Notes: generated by a model from the sequence alone, not told the origin. 64,000 nt of DNA from Ramlibacter pallidus (GCF_015070875.1 NZ_JADDIV010000005.1:124001-188000); one strand, 5' to 3'. Shown: positions 18,119 to 27,630, counted from the stretch's first letter. Numbers and translations: made by a program.

Positions 18119-19129
18119 CTAAATTCGGTCGCGCGTGGTCTGCCGCCGGGTCTCGGCGTGCGTGGCGGCGAAGAAGGCGCGCGCGGCGTCGCAGTCGCGC
18201 GCGATGCCCGCCTTCAGGGCATCGAGGCCGTCGTAGCGCAGCTCATCGTGCAGTTTGTGCAGCAGTTCCACGCGGATGATTTTACCGTAGGCCCCCTCGG
18301 GGCCCAGGTCGGCGGGCCATTGCAGGCAATGGGTCTCCAGCAGCACCCGCCCGCCGTTGACGTCCCTGGGGTCCAGGGAAGGCCGGACGCCGAGGTTGGC
18401 GACCCCCACCAGCGGCGTGTCGCCCAGGCCGTGCACCTTGACCGCGAAGATGCCGCCGGCCGCCGGCTTCCAGTGGGCGAAGCGCAGGTTGAGCGTCCGG
18501 AAGCCGAGGTCCCGCCCCAGCTTGCGGCCGTGCACCACGTGGCCGCTGATGCTGTAGGGCCGCCCGAGGAGGGCGGCGGCGCCGGCCATGTCGCCGCGGG
18601 TCAGCGCCTCGCGGACGGCCGAGCTCGAGACCCGCAGGCCATGCACCTCGTAGCTGTTCATGCGGGCGACGTCGAAGCCGCGCCGGCTGCCGGCCGAGTC
18701 CAGCATCGCGTAGTCGCCGGCCCGCTTGGCCCCGAAACGGAAGTCGTCGCCCACCAGCACGTATTTCGCGCCCAGGCCCTGGACCAGCACCTCCTCGATG
18801 AAGGCTTCCGGCAACTGGCCGGACAGGCGGGCGTCGAACTTCAGGATCACGCACTGGTCGACGCCGCACTTGCGCAGCTCGGTCAGCTTGTCCCGCAGGG
18901 TGGCGATGCGCGCGGGCGCCAGCTCCGGCTTGCGGTGCAGGGCGGCGAAATAATCCCGCGGGTGCGGCTCGAAGGTGAGCACGCAGCTGGGCACGCCGCG
19001 GTGCCGGGCCTCGCTGTTCAGCAAGGCCAGCATCGCCTGGTGGCCGCGGTGCACGCCGTCGAAGTTGCCGATGGTGAGCGCGCAGGCTTCGGCGGTCTGG
19101 GGGTGGTGGAAGCCTCGCAGGATCTGCAT
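18119..19129 (-). CDS. ribF: Bifunctional riboflavin kinase / FAD synthetase
   Basis: A 336-residue enzyme that converts riboflavin to FMN and then FAD. The N-terminal nucleotidyltransferase domain contains GNFDGVHRGHQAML (about residues 20-33). The C-terminal riboflavin kinase domain starts near residue 185, with GRPYSISGHVVHGRKLGRD. The ATG at 19129 (MQILRGFHHP) matches the family start; the frame stays open upstream but has no supporting Shine-Dalgarno. It is upstream of ileS-lspA in the same direction, a common betaproteobacterial order. Confidence 0.96.
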   Translation of the reverse strand: MQILRGFHHPQTAEACALTIGNFDGVHRGHQAMLALLNSEARHRGVPSCVLTFEPHPRDYFAALHRKPELAPARIATLRDKLTELRKCGVDQCVILKFDARLSGQLPEAFIEEVLVQGLGAKYVLVGDDFRFGAKRAGDYAMLDSAGSRRGFDVARMNSYEVHGLRVSSSAVREALTRGDMAGAAALLGRPYSISGHVVHGRKLGRDLGFRTLNLRFAHWKPAAGGIFAVKVHGLGDTPLVGVANLGVRPSLDPRDVNGGRVLLETHCLQWPADLGPEGAYGKIIRVELLHKLHDELRYDGLDALKAGIARDCDAARAFFAATHAETRRQTTRDRI

Positions 19130-19138
19130 CGGGGTTGG

Positions 19139-19151
19139 TATCTTTTTGATA
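19139..19151. repeat. TATC-T5-GATA inverted repeat in the ribF leader
   Basis: TATC TTTTT GATA is a 4-bp stem with an A/T loop, ten bases upstream of the ribF ATG; on the ribF strand it reads TATCAAAAAGATA. Short hairpins of this form are frequent before genes in Comamonadaceae (recollection, not a search). Confidence 0.4.
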
Positions 19152-19238
19152 GCGCCGGGGCGCCGTTGGCGAAGGCCAACGCACGCATGGCCTGCCACGA
19201 GCCCCTCACGAAAACACGGTATATTGTCTCTCACGCTG

Positions 19239-19263
19239 CCGCGAGGCGCAGACAGCCTCGCGG
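19239..19263 (+). promoter_or_regulatory. Perfect 8-bp hairpin in the HNH gene leader
   Basis: CCGCGAGG (19239-19246) pairs perfectly with CCTCGCGG (19256-19263) around a 9-base loop. It lies between a TATATT -10-like box (19220-19225) and the ribosome-binding site at 19285-19289, so it should sit in the 5' UTR. It is not followed by a T-run. It may influence mRNA stability or initiation; no known riboswitch class is recognised. Confidence 0.5.
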
Positions 19264-19284
19264 AAGGCGTCGTCCGTGATGAAT

Positions 19285-19289
19285 GGAGG
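19285..19289 (+). promoter_or_regulatory. Shine-Dalgarno fixing the TTG start of the HNH gene
   Basis: GGAGG ends six bases before TTG at 19296. No ATG in the right frame is as well placed, so this site decides the start. Confidence 0.7.
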
Positions 19290-19295
19290 CGCGTC

Positions 19296-19853
19296 TTGAA
19301 GGTCTTGAAGCTGTCCGCCCAAGGGCTCCCGCAGTCGTGGATCTCGCTGGAGCAGGCCGTTCTGCACTATGCCGCCGACCAGGTGCGCTGGGAGGCCGGG
19401 GCCGAGGTCGCCATGTTCCGCGGCGGGACCAACGCCCGCACGGGCGAGCAGTCGGTCATCACGGTCAACAGCATCATCGGCACCAAGGGCGTGCCGAACA
19501 TCAACCCCTTCGACCTCAAGCCCGGCCTCACCAACGGCAAGCTGTTCGCGCGCGACCGCAACGTCTGCGCCTACTGCGGCGAACTGCACGAAGAGGAAGA
19601 GCTCACCCGCGAGCACATCATTCCCTTCGCCCAGAACGGCAAGGACCACTGGATGAACGTGGTGACCGCCTGCCGGGCCTGCAACCACCGCAAGGGCAGC
19701 CGCACGCCCGAGCAGGCCGGCATGTCGCTCCTGTACGCGCCCTACGTGCCGAGCCTGTGGGAGGACTTCATCCTGCGCAACCGCCGCATCCTGGCGGACC
19801 AGATGGAGTTCCTGATGGCGCACCTGCCGAAGAACTCCAGGCTGCACGCCTGA
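19296..19853 (+). CDS. HNH endonuclease family protein
   Basis: A 185-residue protein with a standard HNH module: zinc pairs CAYC (about residues 90-93) and CRAC (about 127-130), and the catalytic stretch EHIIPF followed by N and NHRKG. The TTG start gives LKVLKLSAQGLPQSW, matching the family N terminus, and is supported by GGAGG. This HNH type is widely conserved as a stand-alone gene in Betaproteobacteria without an associated toxin, phage or restriction system; its role is unknown. Nothing around it suggests a mobile element. Confidence 0.85.
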   Translation: MKVLKLSAQGLPQSWISLEQAVLHYAADQVRWEAGAEVAMFRGGTNARTGEQSVITVNSIIGTKGVPNINPFDLKPGLTNGKLFARDRNVCAYCGELHEEEELTREHIIPFAQNGKDHWMNVVTACRACNHRKGSRTPEQAGMSLLYAPYVPSLWEDFILRNRRILADQMEFLMAHLPKNSRLHA

Positions 19854-19856
19854 CCG

Positions 19857-21230
19857 TCAGTAGGTCAGTTCCAGCACGGAGACGTGGCCCTCGGCCACCG
19901 GCCAGTTCCGGCCCACGATCCGCTCGCCGTTGAATTCCGCCGCGACGGCGCGTGAGGGCAGCGGCGGCCGGATGCGGGAGGACGACACGCCGGCGCCCGG
20001 CAGCGCGCCCGGCGGCGGGTTCTGGCCGTCGAACGCCATGCGGTCGCGGCCGGGGTCGAAGTAGCCGCGCGGGCGGTCCAGGATGACCAGCGAAGGCGCG
20101 TTGCGGTCCGCCTCGGCCGTGACCCGCTGCGGCCGCATGTTCACAACGCTGCCGGAACGCGGGAACGGGCTGCGGTAGATGTGCGTGACGGCATAGCCGG
20201 GCGAGCGGACCACGAATTCGTACGGCACGCCCCTCTGCGCGGCGAACGGGCCCCAGGCGCCGTTCGCCCCGATCACCTGCGCGTGGGCGGCGGCGCCCCG
20301 GCGCTCGCCGGTCGCCGGGTCGAGGGCGAAGACCTCCAGCTGGGCGCCGGCCAGCGGCAGGTTGTTCTGGAAGTTGCCGGAGGCGGGGTCGGCCGACGCC
20401 AGGCCGAGGCCGCTGACCTTGCCGGACAGCTGCACGCGGTCTTCCGGCACGATCTCCAGCGTGCGCGGCGCGCGGCCGGTGATGAAGCGGTAGGTCGCCT
20501 CGAAGGCGGCGGGCGAGAAGGACACCTCGCGGTGGTCGGCGCGCGCCAGCACCACGTTCTCCGCGCCCTTGAGCGCGGGGCCGTCGTAGCCCACGTTCGT
20601 CTGCAGGTCCGGCGCGCCGATCCAGCGGCCGTGCGGCTGCGCGTACTTGTCGTTGTTGTCCGAGCGCAGCGTCATCCACTTCACGGGCCCGGCGACCTCG
20701 TCGCCGGCCGCGTTCTTCGGCGCATTCAGGCCCTGCACGAAGGGGCCATTGCCGGCGAACTCGCTGCCCGGGTTGCGCCCGGGCACGTTCCAGATGCCGT
20801 GGTTGGGCACGCCGCCCAGGATCGCGTGGCTGACCTTGGCCGCGCCGCCGCCGTTCTGGATGTAGTTACGGATGGCCAGGCCGCCGCGCGAGTTGCCCAC
20901 CAGCACGACGCGGCTGGCGCCGGTGGCCTGCAGCACGCGGTCGACCTCGGCGCGCAGGTGCGCCATGTGCTCGGCCGCCGATGTGCGCCCGGGCTGCGGC
21001 TTGGTGTCGTCGTCACGCGCCAGCGGGTAGGGCACGTCGATGGCGTGCAGGCGCTCGCGCGGCCAGCCGTTCGACTCGAAGCGCCAGATCGTCGACTGCC
21101 AGATGCCGGCGGTGTCGCCGTTGCCGTGGACGAAGACGATGGGCGGATGGTCGGTCATGGAAGGGCCGGTGGCGCAGGCGCCCAGGCCCAGGGCGGCCGT
21201 GGCGGCGAGGAAATGGCGGCGGGTGGTCAT
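19857..21230 (-). CDS. Exported alpha/beta-hydrolase lipase-like protein
   Basis: A 457-residue alpha/beta hydrolase. The N terminus MTTRRHFLAATAALGLGAC combines a twin-arginine-type RRHFLA motif with a possible lipobox LGAC, so it may be a Tat-exported lipoprotein. HGNGDTAGIW is the oxyanion-hole region and GNSRGG (about residues 112-117) the nucleophile elbow with the catalytic Ser. The C-terminal half (from about residue 240) has beta-rich segments as in two-domain lipases/esterases. Substrate unknown. It is downstream of the acyl-CoA dehydrogenases on the same strand but separated by a terminator. Confidence 0.82.
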   Translation of the reverse strand: MTTRRHFLAATAALGLGACATGPSMTDHPPIVFVHGNGDTAGIWQSTIWRFESNGWPRERLHAIDVPYPLARDDDTKPQPGRTSAAEHMAHLRAEVDRVLQATGASRVVLVGNSRGGLAIRNYIQNGGGAAKVSHAILGGVPNHGIWNVPGRNPGSEFAGNGPFVQGLNAPKNAAGDEVAGPVKWMTLRSDNNDKYAQPHGRWIGAPDLQTNVGYDGPALKGAENVVLARADHREVSFSPAAFEATYRFITGRAPRTLEIVPEDRVQLSGKVSGLGLASADPASGNFQNNLPLAGAQLEVFALDPATGERRGAAAHAQVIGANGAWGPFAAQRGVPYEFVVRSPGYAVTHIYRSPFPRSGSVVNMRPQRVTAEADRNAPSLVILDRPRGYFDPGRDRMAFDGQNPPPGALPGAGVSSSRIRPPLPSRAVAAEFNGERIVGRNWPVAEGHVSVLELTY

Positions 21231-21263
21231 GCTTCGATGTCTCCTTCGTTTTTGCAGGGCCCA

Positions 21264-21289
21264 AGAAAAAGCGGCCCGTGGCCGCTTCT
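21264..21289 (-). terminator. Terminator of the acyl-CoA dehydrogenase operon
   Basis: AAGCGGCC and GGCCGCTT (21269-21276 and 21280-21287) form a perfect 8-bp stem with a 3-base loop. On the minus strand the stem is followed by a TTTTT run, ending transcription about 25 bases after the small-subunit stop and before the lipase gene. Confidence 0.8.
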
Positions 21290-21311
21290 TCCTTCGCCCG
21301 TGTCCCGGACT

Positions 21312-22427
21312 TTAGGCGAACACGCCTGCGGTGTCCTGCATCCGTTGCGACACCTCGCCGAGGTGGTGCAGGGTGTCGCCCCAGGCCAGCTCCAGCTGCG
21401 TGAGCTTCTTGAAGTAGTGGCTGCCCACGTATTCGTCGGTCACCCCGATGCCGCCGTGCAGCTGCACCGAGTTCTGGCCGACGAAGCGCATCGCCACGCC
21501 CAGCTGGTACTTGGCGCGCGCCATCGCGCGGCGGCGCTCGTCGGCCGGCGCGTTCAGCTTGAGCGACGCGTAGTAGCTCATGGAACGGGCGAGTTCCTGC
21601 TGCATCTTCATGTCGGCCATGCGGTGGCGCAGCGCCTGGAAGGTGGCGAGCGTCACGCCGAACTGCTTGCGGGTGTTGAGGTATTCCGCCGTGAGCTGCA
21701 TCGTCTTGTCGATCACGCCGACCGCTTCGGCACAGGTGCAGGCGATGCCGATGTCCACGGCGTGCTCCAGCGCCGTCGCGCCATCGGCCGTGACCAGCGT
21801 GGCCGCCGCATCGCGGAAGGTGACCTCGGCCGCGCGCGCACCGTCCATGGTCGGATAGCCGCGCGCCGTCACTCCTTGCGCGCCGCGTTCGACGAGGAAG
21901 AGGGCGATCTTGCCGTCGGCCTTGGCCGGCACGAGGAAGGCGTCGGCCTGGTCACCGGCCGGCACGATGCTCTTCTCGCCGGACAGTTTCCAGCCGCCGC
22001 CCGCCTGCGTGGCCTGCGCTTCGCACGCGTCCAGCCGGTAGCGTGCCTTGCGTTCCTGGTGCGCGAGCACCACCAGTGCTTCACCGGCGGCCAGCCGGGG
22101 CAGCCATTGCTGCTTCACTTCCTCCGGCGCATAGCCGCCCAGCACGCCGCTGGCCACCAGGGTCTGGCCCAGGGGCTCCAGCACCATGCCGCGCCCGAGT
22201 TCCTCCAGCACCACCATCGCCTCGACCGGGCCCATGGCCATGCCGCCATGTTCTTCGGACACGTAGAGGCCGGTCAGGCCCAGTTCGGCCAGTTCACCGT
22301 AGGCGGCGCGATCGAAGCCGCCGGCCTTCGTGATGCCCTGGCGGCGCTCGAAGCCGTAGCTGCGGTCCACCCACTTGCGCACGGCGTCGCGCAGCTGTTC
22401 CTGTTCGTCGCTGAAATCGAAATCCAT
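21312..22427 (-). CDS. Acyl-CoA dehydrogenase, small subunit (PimD-like)
   Basis: A 371-residue flavoprotein of the acyl-CoA dehydrogenase family, starting MDFDFSDEQEQLRDAV. The C-terminal FAD/tetramer region reads QLHGGIGVTDEYVGSHYFKK. The middle beta domain is shorter and less conserved than in ordinary homotetrameric enzymes, which fits the small subunit of a heterotetrameric dehydrogenase such as pimeloyl-CoA dehydrogenase PimCD. The large-subunit gene ends 11 bases upstream. Together they probably desaturate a dicarboxylyl- or long-chain-CoA; the substrate is inferred only from the family. Confidence 0.85.
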   Translation of the reverse strand: MDFDFSDEQEQLRDAVRKWVDRSYGFERRQGITKAGGFDRAAYGELAELGLTGLYVSEEHGGMAMGPVEAMVVLEELGRGMVLEPLGQTLVASGVLGGYAPEEVKQQWLPRLAAGEALVVLAHQERKARYRLDACEAQATQAGGGWKLSGEKSIVPAGDQADAFLVPAKADGKIALFLVERGAQGVTARGYPTMDGARAAEVTFRDAAATLVTADGATALEHAVDIGIACTCAEAVGVIDKTMQLTAEYLNTRKQFGVTLATFQALRHRMADMKMQQELARSMSYYASLKLNAPADERRRAMARAKYQLGVAMRFVGQNSVQLHGGIGVTDEYVGSHYFKKLTQLELAWGDTLHHLGEVSQRMQDTAGVFA

Positions 22428-22438
22428 GTCCTGCCTCC

Positions 22439-23617
22439 TTAGCCCAGCACCGTCTGGGCGACGATGTTGCGCTGCACTTCGTTGGAACCGCCGTAGATGG
22501 TGGTCTTGCGCATGTTGAAGTAGCTGGCGGCCAGCGGCGCGATGTACGCGGCGCCGACGTACTCGCCCTGGTAGCCGGCTTCCATCGCCTCCTTGACGAA
22601 GGGGGCGGCGTACGGGCCCGCGGCCAGCATCATCAGCTCGGTGTAGCGCTGCTGGATCTCGCTGCCCTTGATCTTCAGCAGGCCGGCGATGTCCAGCGGG
22701 TTCTTGCCCGACTTCTCGGCCGACAGCACGCGCAGCACCAGCATCTCCAGTGCGACGACGTCCACTTCCAGCTTGGCGATCTCGTCGCGGAAGCGGGTGT
22801 CGTTGTAGACGCCTTCGTTGCGGGCGATGCGCTTGACGCGTTCGAGTTCGCGCTTGGCGCGGTTGACGTCGGCGATGTTGGTGCGCTCGTGCGACAGCAG
22901 GTGCTTGGCGTAGGTCCAGCCCTTGTTCTCCTCGCCGATCAGGTTCTCCGCGGGCACTTCGACGTTGTCGAAGAACACCTCGTTCACCTCGTGGCCGCCG
23001 TCCAGCATGATGATCGGGCGCACCGTCACGCCCGGCGACTTCATGTCGACCAGCAGGAAGGAGATGCCGGTCTGCGGCTTGCCTTCGGTGGAAGTGCGCA
23101 CCAGGCAGAAGATCCAGTCGCCGTACTGCGCCAGCGTGGTCCACGTCTTCTGGCCGTTGACGATGTACTTGTCGCCCTTGCGCTCGGCGCGGGTCTTGAG
23201 GGAGGCGAGGTCGGAGCCCGAACCCGGTTCGCTGTAGCCCTGGCTCCACCAGACCTCGCCGCTGGCGATGCCGGGCAGGAAGCGTTTCTGCTGCTCCGGC
23301 GAGCCGAAGGCCATGATCACGGGCGCCACCATCACCGGGCCGAAGGGCACGATGCGGGGCGCGCCGGCGAGCGCGGTTTCTTCCTCGAACAGGTGCTTCT
23401 GCACCGCTGTCCAGCCCGGGCCGCCGAACTGCTTGGGCCAGCCGTAGCCCAGCCAGCCCTTCTTGCCGAGGATCCTGGCCCAGCGCTGCATGTCGTCACG
23501 CGTCAGGTGCAGCGCGTTGTGCACCTTGTGGGCGATGTCCTCGGGGAGGTTGGCGCGCACCCAGGCGCGGACCTCCTCGCGGAACTGCTGTTCTTCAGGG
23601 GTGAATGCGAGGTCCAT
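22439..23617 (-). CDS. Acyl-CoA dehydrogenase, large subunit (PimC-like)
   Basis: A 392-residue acyl-CoA dehydrogenase beginning MDLAFTPEEQQFREEV. The mid-domain contains WWSQGYSEPGSGSDLASL, a conserved FAD/substrate stretch, and the C terminus has IYGGSNEVQRNIVAQ, the usual signature for flavin binding between subunits. Order and lengths (392 plus 371) match two-component dehydrogenases annotated as pimeloyl-CoA dehydrogenase in Burkholderiales. It is first of the two-gene operon, starting 26 bases from the yceH stop. Confidence 0.87.
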   Translation of the reverse strand: MDLAFTPEEQQFREEVRAWVRANLPEDIAHKVHNALHLTRDDMQRWARILGKKGWLGYGWPKQFGGPGWTAVQKHLFEEETALAGAPRIVPFGPVMVAPVIMAFGSPEQQKRFLPGIASGEVWWSQGYSEPGSGSDLASLKTRAERKGDKYIVNGQKTWTTLAQYGDWIFCLVRTSTEGKPQTGISFLLVDMKSPGVTVRPIIMLDGGHEVNEVFFDNVEVPAENLIGEENKGWTYAKHLLSHERTNIADVNRAKRELERVKRIARNEGVYNDTRFRDEIAKLEVDVVALEMLVLRVLSAEKSGKNPLDIAGLLKIKGSEIQQRYTELMMLAAGPYAAPFVKEAMEAGYQGEYVGAAYIAPLAASYFNMRKTTIYGGSNEVQRNIVAQTVLG

Positions 23618-23643
23618 CTCTTGTCTCCGGAGCGATCGGGAAT

Positions 23644-24339
23644 TTAAGCACGGTCGTTCGATTCGGGGTGTCCAGGTGGCGACAAACCGAGCTGGGCCGA
23701 CAGGTCGGACAGCTGGGCCCGCAGCAGGGCCACCTCCATTTCGAGCGCGCCGATGCGGGTGGAGAGGGCGGCCACTTCGCCGCCGTCGGCCGTGGGGCCG
23801 GCCGCCGCACTGGCGATCGGGGCCCACTGGGTGACGTCGACCGGCCCGCACAGCAGGTGGGCCCAGCGCGTCTCGCGGGCCCCCGGGGCGCGGGGCAGCT
23901 GCACCACCAGCGGGCCGCCCTTGTCTTCGGAGCGGTCGCGCATCTCTTCCAGGAAGCCTTCCACCGAAGAGATGTCGGCGAAGCGGTACCACCGCTCGCT
24001 GTGGATGCGCAGCTCGCCGGCGGTCTGCGGCCCGCGCAGCATCAGCAGGCCCAGCAGCACCGCGGACTGCTCCGGCACGACCATGGCGCGCTGGAAGTTG
24101 TGCTCCCAGCGTTCGACGCGGCTGCCGCGCATGGTGAAGGCGAGCGAACGGTGCTTCAGGCCGTCGAGCGCCTCCTGCACCTCCGCGTCCCCGAGGTTCG
24201 TGACCGGGTCGCGGCTGCTCCTCTGGTTGCAGCCGGCGACGATGGCGTTGAGCGACATGGGGTAGCTGTCGGGGACGGTGCGGGCCTTTTCCATCAGCGT
24301 GCCGAGCACGCGCGCCTCGGCGGCGGTCAGCGGCTGCAT
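23644..24339 (-). CDS. YceH family protein (DUF480)
   Basis: A 231-residue protein of the YceH/DUF480 family, two winged-helix domains in about 180 residues, starting [20 protein letters not shown] with the conserved [11 protein letters not shown] and [10 protein letters not shown]. The C terminus adds a predicted coiled coil ([20 protein letters not shown]) of about 45 residues. Its molecular role is not firmly established. It diverges from purN with 45 bases between the starts. Confidence 0.9.
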   Translation of the reverse strand: MQPLTAAEARVLGTLMEKARTVPDSYPMSLNAIVAGCNQRSSRDPVTNLGDAEVQEALDGLKHRSLAFTMRGSRVERWEHNFQRAMVVPEQSAVLLGLLMLRGPQTAGELRIHSERWYRFADISSVEGFLEEMRDRSEDKGGPLVVQLPRAPGARETRWAHLLCGPVDVTQWAPIASAAAGPTADGGEVAALSTRIGALEMEVALLRAQLSDLSAQLGLSPPGHPESNDRA

Positions 24340-24384
24340 CGGCAAGGCAGGCCCCCCGGCATGGCTGGGATAATCGCGGCACAC

Positions 24385-24966
24385 ATGAAGAACATCGTGA
24401 TCCTGGTCTCCGGCGGGGGCTCCAACATGGCCGCCATTGTGCGCGCGGCGCAGCGCGACAACTGGCGCGCGGCGTACGGCGCCCAGGTCGTGGCGGTGGT
24501 CAGCAACCGGCCGGACGCGGGCGGCCTCGCGTTCGCGCGGGAGCAAGGGCTGGCCGCGGAAGCCGTGGACCACAAGCAATTCCCCACCCGCGAGGCTTTC
24601 GAAGACGCGCTGGGCGCCGTCCTCGACCGCCACCAGCCGGCGCTGGTCGTCCTGGCCGGGTTCATGCGCATCCTCACGCCCAGCTTCGTCGCCCGCTACC
24701 AGGGCCGGATGCTGAACATCCATCCTTCGCTGCTGCCCGCCTTTCCCGGCTTGCACACCCACCAGCGTGCGCTGGAGGCAGGTTGCCGCTTCGCCGGTGC
24801 CACCGTGCACCAGGTGACCGCCGAACTGGACCACGGCCCGATCCTGGAGCAGGCCGTCGTCCCCGTGCTCCCGGGCGACACGGCCGAAACGCTCGCGGCG
24901 CGCGTGCTGACGCAGGAGCACCTGATCTACCCGCGGGCCATCGCCGCCCTGCTGCCCCGCCTCTAG
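24385..24966 (+). CDS. purN: Phosphoribosylglycinamide formyltransferase 1
   Basis: A 193-residue GAR transformylase of purine synthesis, using 10-formyl-THF. The N-terminal phosphate loop SGGGSNM (about residues 9-15), LAGFMRIL (about 90-97), and the catalytic cluster [11 protein letters not shown] with Asn before it, His and the later Asp in TAELDHGPI are all present. Length is standard. It is followed after 7 bases by an RNA m5C methyltransferase gene. Confidence 0.96.
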   Translation: MKNIVILVSGGGSNMAAIVRAAQRDNWRAAYGAQVVAVVSNRPDAGGLAFAREQGLAAEAVDHKQFPTREAFEDALGAVLDRHQPALVVLAGFMRILTPSFVARYQGRMLNIHPSLLPAFPGLHTHQRALEAGCRFAGATVHQVTAELDHGPILEQAVVPVLPGDTAETLAARVLTQEHLIYPRAIAALLPRL

Positions 24967-24973
24967 GACCCGC

Positions 24974-26242
24974 ATGCATCCCAAAGCCCTGCTGGACGCG
25001 TGCGCCGACCTGGTCGCCCAGGTCCTCCGCTTCGAACACCCCGCCGACGCGGTGGTGTCGCGCTATTTCCGTGAGCACCGTTCGCTCGGTCCGCGCGAGC
25101 GGGCCACGCTGGCCGAGACGGCGTATGCCGTGCTGCGACGCAAGCTGCTGTTCGAGCATTTCGCCGGCTCCGGCAGCGGCTCGCGCGAACGGCGTCTCGC
25201 CATCCTCGGGTTCGCCGGTCCCCGCGACTTCCTCAAGAGCGCGCTGAACGAGCAGGAGAAGGCGTGGCTGGACCAGTGCGACGCCGTCGATCGGGCCACG
25301 CTGATCGAGCGGCACCGCCACAACCTGCCGGAGTGGCTGGCCGAGCCGCTGAAGGCGCAGCTGGGCGAGGATTTCTGGCCCCTGGTGGACGCCCTCGACC
25401 AGGTGGCGCCGCTGGACCTGCGCGTGAACACGCTGAACGACAAGCGCGACGACGTCCGACAGGAGCTGAAGATCGCCGGCATCGCCGCGCAGCCGACGCC
25501 GTATTCGCCCTGGGGCTTGCGCGTGGAAGGCAAGCCCGCGCTGACGAAGCTGGATGCGTTCGCGCGCGGCGCGATCGAGGTGCAGGACGAAGGCTCCCAG
25601 CTGCTGGCGCTGCTCACGGATGCCCGCCGCGGCCAGATGGTGGTGGACTTCTGCGCCGGCGCGGGCGGCAAGACGCTCGCCCTCGGCGCGGCCATGCGCA
25701 ACACCGGGCGCCTGTATGCCTTCGACGTGTCGGCGCACCGGCTCGACAACCTCAAGCCCCGGCTGGCCCGCAGCAAGCTGTCGAACGTGCACCCGGCGGC
25801 GATCGCGCACGAGCGCGACGAGCGCATCAAGCGCCTCGCCGGCAAGATCGACCGCGTGATCGTGGACGCGCCGTGCTCCGGGTTGGGCACCCTCCGCCGC
25901 AATCCCGACTTGAAGTGGCGGCAATCACCCAAAGCTTCGGAAGAGCTGACGGCTAAGCAGTCGGCGATCCTGCAAAGCGCGGCCCGGCTGCTCAAGCCCG
26001 GCGGGCGCATCGTCTACGCCACCTGCAGCCTGTTGCGGGAGGAGAACGAGGCGATCGCCGCCGCTTTCACGGCCGCAAACCCCGATTTCAGGCGACTTTC
26101 CGTGCAGGAACTGCTGGAACAGGCCAGGATCGCCGACGCGGCGCAGCTCTGCAGCGAGGGCGGACAGGACCTCCGCCTCTGGCCGCACCGGCACGGGACG
26201 GACGGTTTCTATGCCGCAGCGTGGGAAAAAGCCCCAAGCTGA
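24974..26242 (+). CDS. RsmB/NOP-family RNA (cytosine-5)-methyltransferase
   Basis: A 422-residue SAM-dependent methyltransferase. The motif I region is [16 protein letters not shown] (about residues 225-240). The two cysteines typical of RNA m5C enzymes are present: DAPCSGLGT (about residue 300) and [11 protein letters not shown] (about 351). The N-terminal 140 residues are helical, as in RsmB/RsmF relatives, but RNA target (16S rRNA or other) cannot be assigned. It probably forms an operon with purN. Confidence 0.88.
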   Translation: MHPKALLDACADLVAQVLRFEHPADAVVSRYFREHRSLGPRERATLAETAYAVLRRKLLFEHFAGSGSGSRERRLAILGFAGPRDFLKSALNEQEKAWLDQCDAVDRATLIERHRHNLPEWLAEPLKAQLGEDFWPLVDALDQVAPLDLRVNTLNDKRDDVRQELKIAGIAAQPTPYSPWGLRVEGKPALTKLDAFARGAIEVQDEGSQLLALLTDARRGQMVVDFCAGAGGKTLALGAAMRNTGRLYAFDVSAHRLDNLKPRLARSKLSNVHPAAIAHERDERIKRLAGKIDRVIVDAPCSGLGTLRRNPDLKWRQSPKASEELTAKQSAILQSAARLLKPGGRIVYATCSLLREENEAIAAAFTAANPDFRRLSVQELLEQARIADAAQLCSEGGQDLRLWPHRHGTDGFYAAAWEKAPS

Positions 26243-26358
26243 CACCGCTGGTCGGTCGGAAAGCTCCTACAGGTGAACCCCGGTCCGTAGAATCCCTCCA
26301 ATCGGTACGCGGTACGAATCCTGCGTGTTGAACCCTGAGAGAAAGAGATACCTCATCC

Positions 26359-27573
26359 ATGTTGCTTCCCGACTGGGCCGTGCTGAACGCGGCGATCGAC
26401 TGGCTCGCCAACGGCCTCTGGGACCTGTCCTGGTGGCAGATCGTCCTGTACACCCTGGTGACCACGCACATCACCATCGCCAGCGTCACCATCTTCCTGC
26501 ATCGCGCCCAGGCGCACCGGGCGATGGACCTGCACGCGATCCCGTCGCACTTCTTCCGCTTCTGGCTGTGGCTGGGCACCGGCATGGTGACCAAGGAATG
26601 GGTGGCCATCCACCGCAAGCACCACGCCAAGTGCGAGACGGTGGACGACCCGCACAGCCCGCAGACGCGCGGCATCGACACCGTGTTCTGGAAGGGCGCC
26701 GAGCTGTACCGCGCCGAAGCCAAGAACCGCGAGACCATCACGAAGTTCGGCCACGGCACGCCCGATGACTGGATCGAGCGCAACCTGTACTCCCGCTACA
26801 GCTGGCAGGGCGTGGGCCTGATGCTGATCCTGAACGTGGCGCTGTTCGGCTTCGCCGGCCTGGCGGTCTGGGCCGTGCAGATGGCGTGGATCCCCGTGAC
26901 GGCGGCCGGCATCATCAACGGCATCGGCCACTACTGGGGCTACCGCAACTTCGAGGCGCAGGACGCCAGCACCAACATCTCGCCCTGGGGCTTGATCATC
27001 GGCGGCGAGGAACTGCACAACAACCACCACACGTACCCGACGTCGGCCAAGTTCTCCGTCAAGAAGTACGAGTTCGACATCGGCTGGGTCTACATCAGCC
27101 TGATGCAGAAGGTCGGCTGGGCCACGGTGAAGAAGGTGCCGCCGAAGCTGCGCCTGGGCACCATCAAGCCGGTCGCCGACGAGAAGACGCTGGAGGCCGT
27201 GATCGCCAACCGCTACGAGGTGATGGCCGGCTACGCCCGCGAGATGCGCCGGGCCTGCAAGGCGGAGATCGAGGTGCTCAAGGCCAAGGGCCACGACCTC
27301 GCGACGCTGAAGGCCGCCAAGCGCTGGCTGCACCGCGACGACGACAAGGTGCCGGCCGCCGCGCGCCAGCAGCTGCAGCAGGTGCGCGCCGAACACCCGG
27401 TGCTGGACAAGATGGTCAGCATGCGCGAGGAACTGCGCCAGATGTGGCTCAACACGAACCAGTCGCGCGAGCAGCTGGCGGCCGACCTGCAGTCCTGGTG
27501 CCGCCGCGCCGAGGAAAGCGGCATCGAGGCCCTGCGCCAGTTCTCCTTCAAGCTGCGCGCCGCGCACGCCTGA
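26359..27573 (+). CDS. Membrane fatty-acid desaturase (acyl-lipid/acyl-CoA type)
   Basis: A 404-residue di-iron membrane desaturase that inserts a cis double bond into fatty acyl chains. Three His clusters are visible: HRAQAHR near residue 49, HRKHH near residue 85 and HNNHH near residue 222, with three or four hydrophobic segments between. The region after about residue 270 is a charged helical extension, longer than in cyanobacterial DesC. GAGAGAAAGAGA lies upstream of the ATG. It is ended by a strong terminator at 27594-27617. It likely adjusts membrane fluidity. Confidence 0.9.
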   Translation: MLLPDWAVLNAAIDWLANGLWDLSWWQIVLYTLVTTHITIASVTIFLHRAQAHRAMDLHAIPSHFFRFWLWLGTGMVTKEWVAIHRKHHAKCETVDDPHSPQTRGIDTVFWKGAELYRAEAKNRETITKFGHGTPDDWIERNLYSRYSWQGVGLMLILNVALFGFAGLAVWAVQMAWIPVTAAGIINGIGHYWGYRNFEAQDASTNISPWGLIIGGEELHNNHHTYPTSAKFSVKKYEFDIGWVYISLMQKVGWATVKKVPPKLRLGTIKPVADEKTLEAVIANRYEVMAGYAREMRRACKAEIEVLKAKGHDLATLKAAKRWLHRDDDKVPAAARQQLQQVRAEHPVLDKMVSMREELRQMWLNTNQSREQLAADLQSWCRRAEESGIEALRQFSFKLRAAHA

Positions 27574-27593
27574 GAGGCGTACGCTGCGAAAGG

Positions 27594-27617
27594 AAGGCCC
27601 CGTCAGGGGCCTTTTTT
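27594..27617 (+). terminator. Rho-independent terminator of the desaturase gene
   Basis: AAGGCCCC pairs with GGGGCCTT around a GTCA loop and is followed by TTTTTT. It lies 20 bases past the desaturase stop, between convergent genes. Confidence 0.88.
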
Positions 27618-27630
27618 CATGGCGCGGCGG

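Noticed and set aside
15188-19279. A very long open frame antisense to ileS and ribF
   Set aside because: It mirrors strongly conserved ileS/ribF codons, has His/Val/Ala/Gly-rich composition without domains and no start signal; high GC makes such frames common.
19296-19853. HNH gene as part of a phage, intein or restriction system
   Set aside because: No integrase, methylase, phage gene or intein motif is nearby; the gene sits stably between ribF and a lipase.
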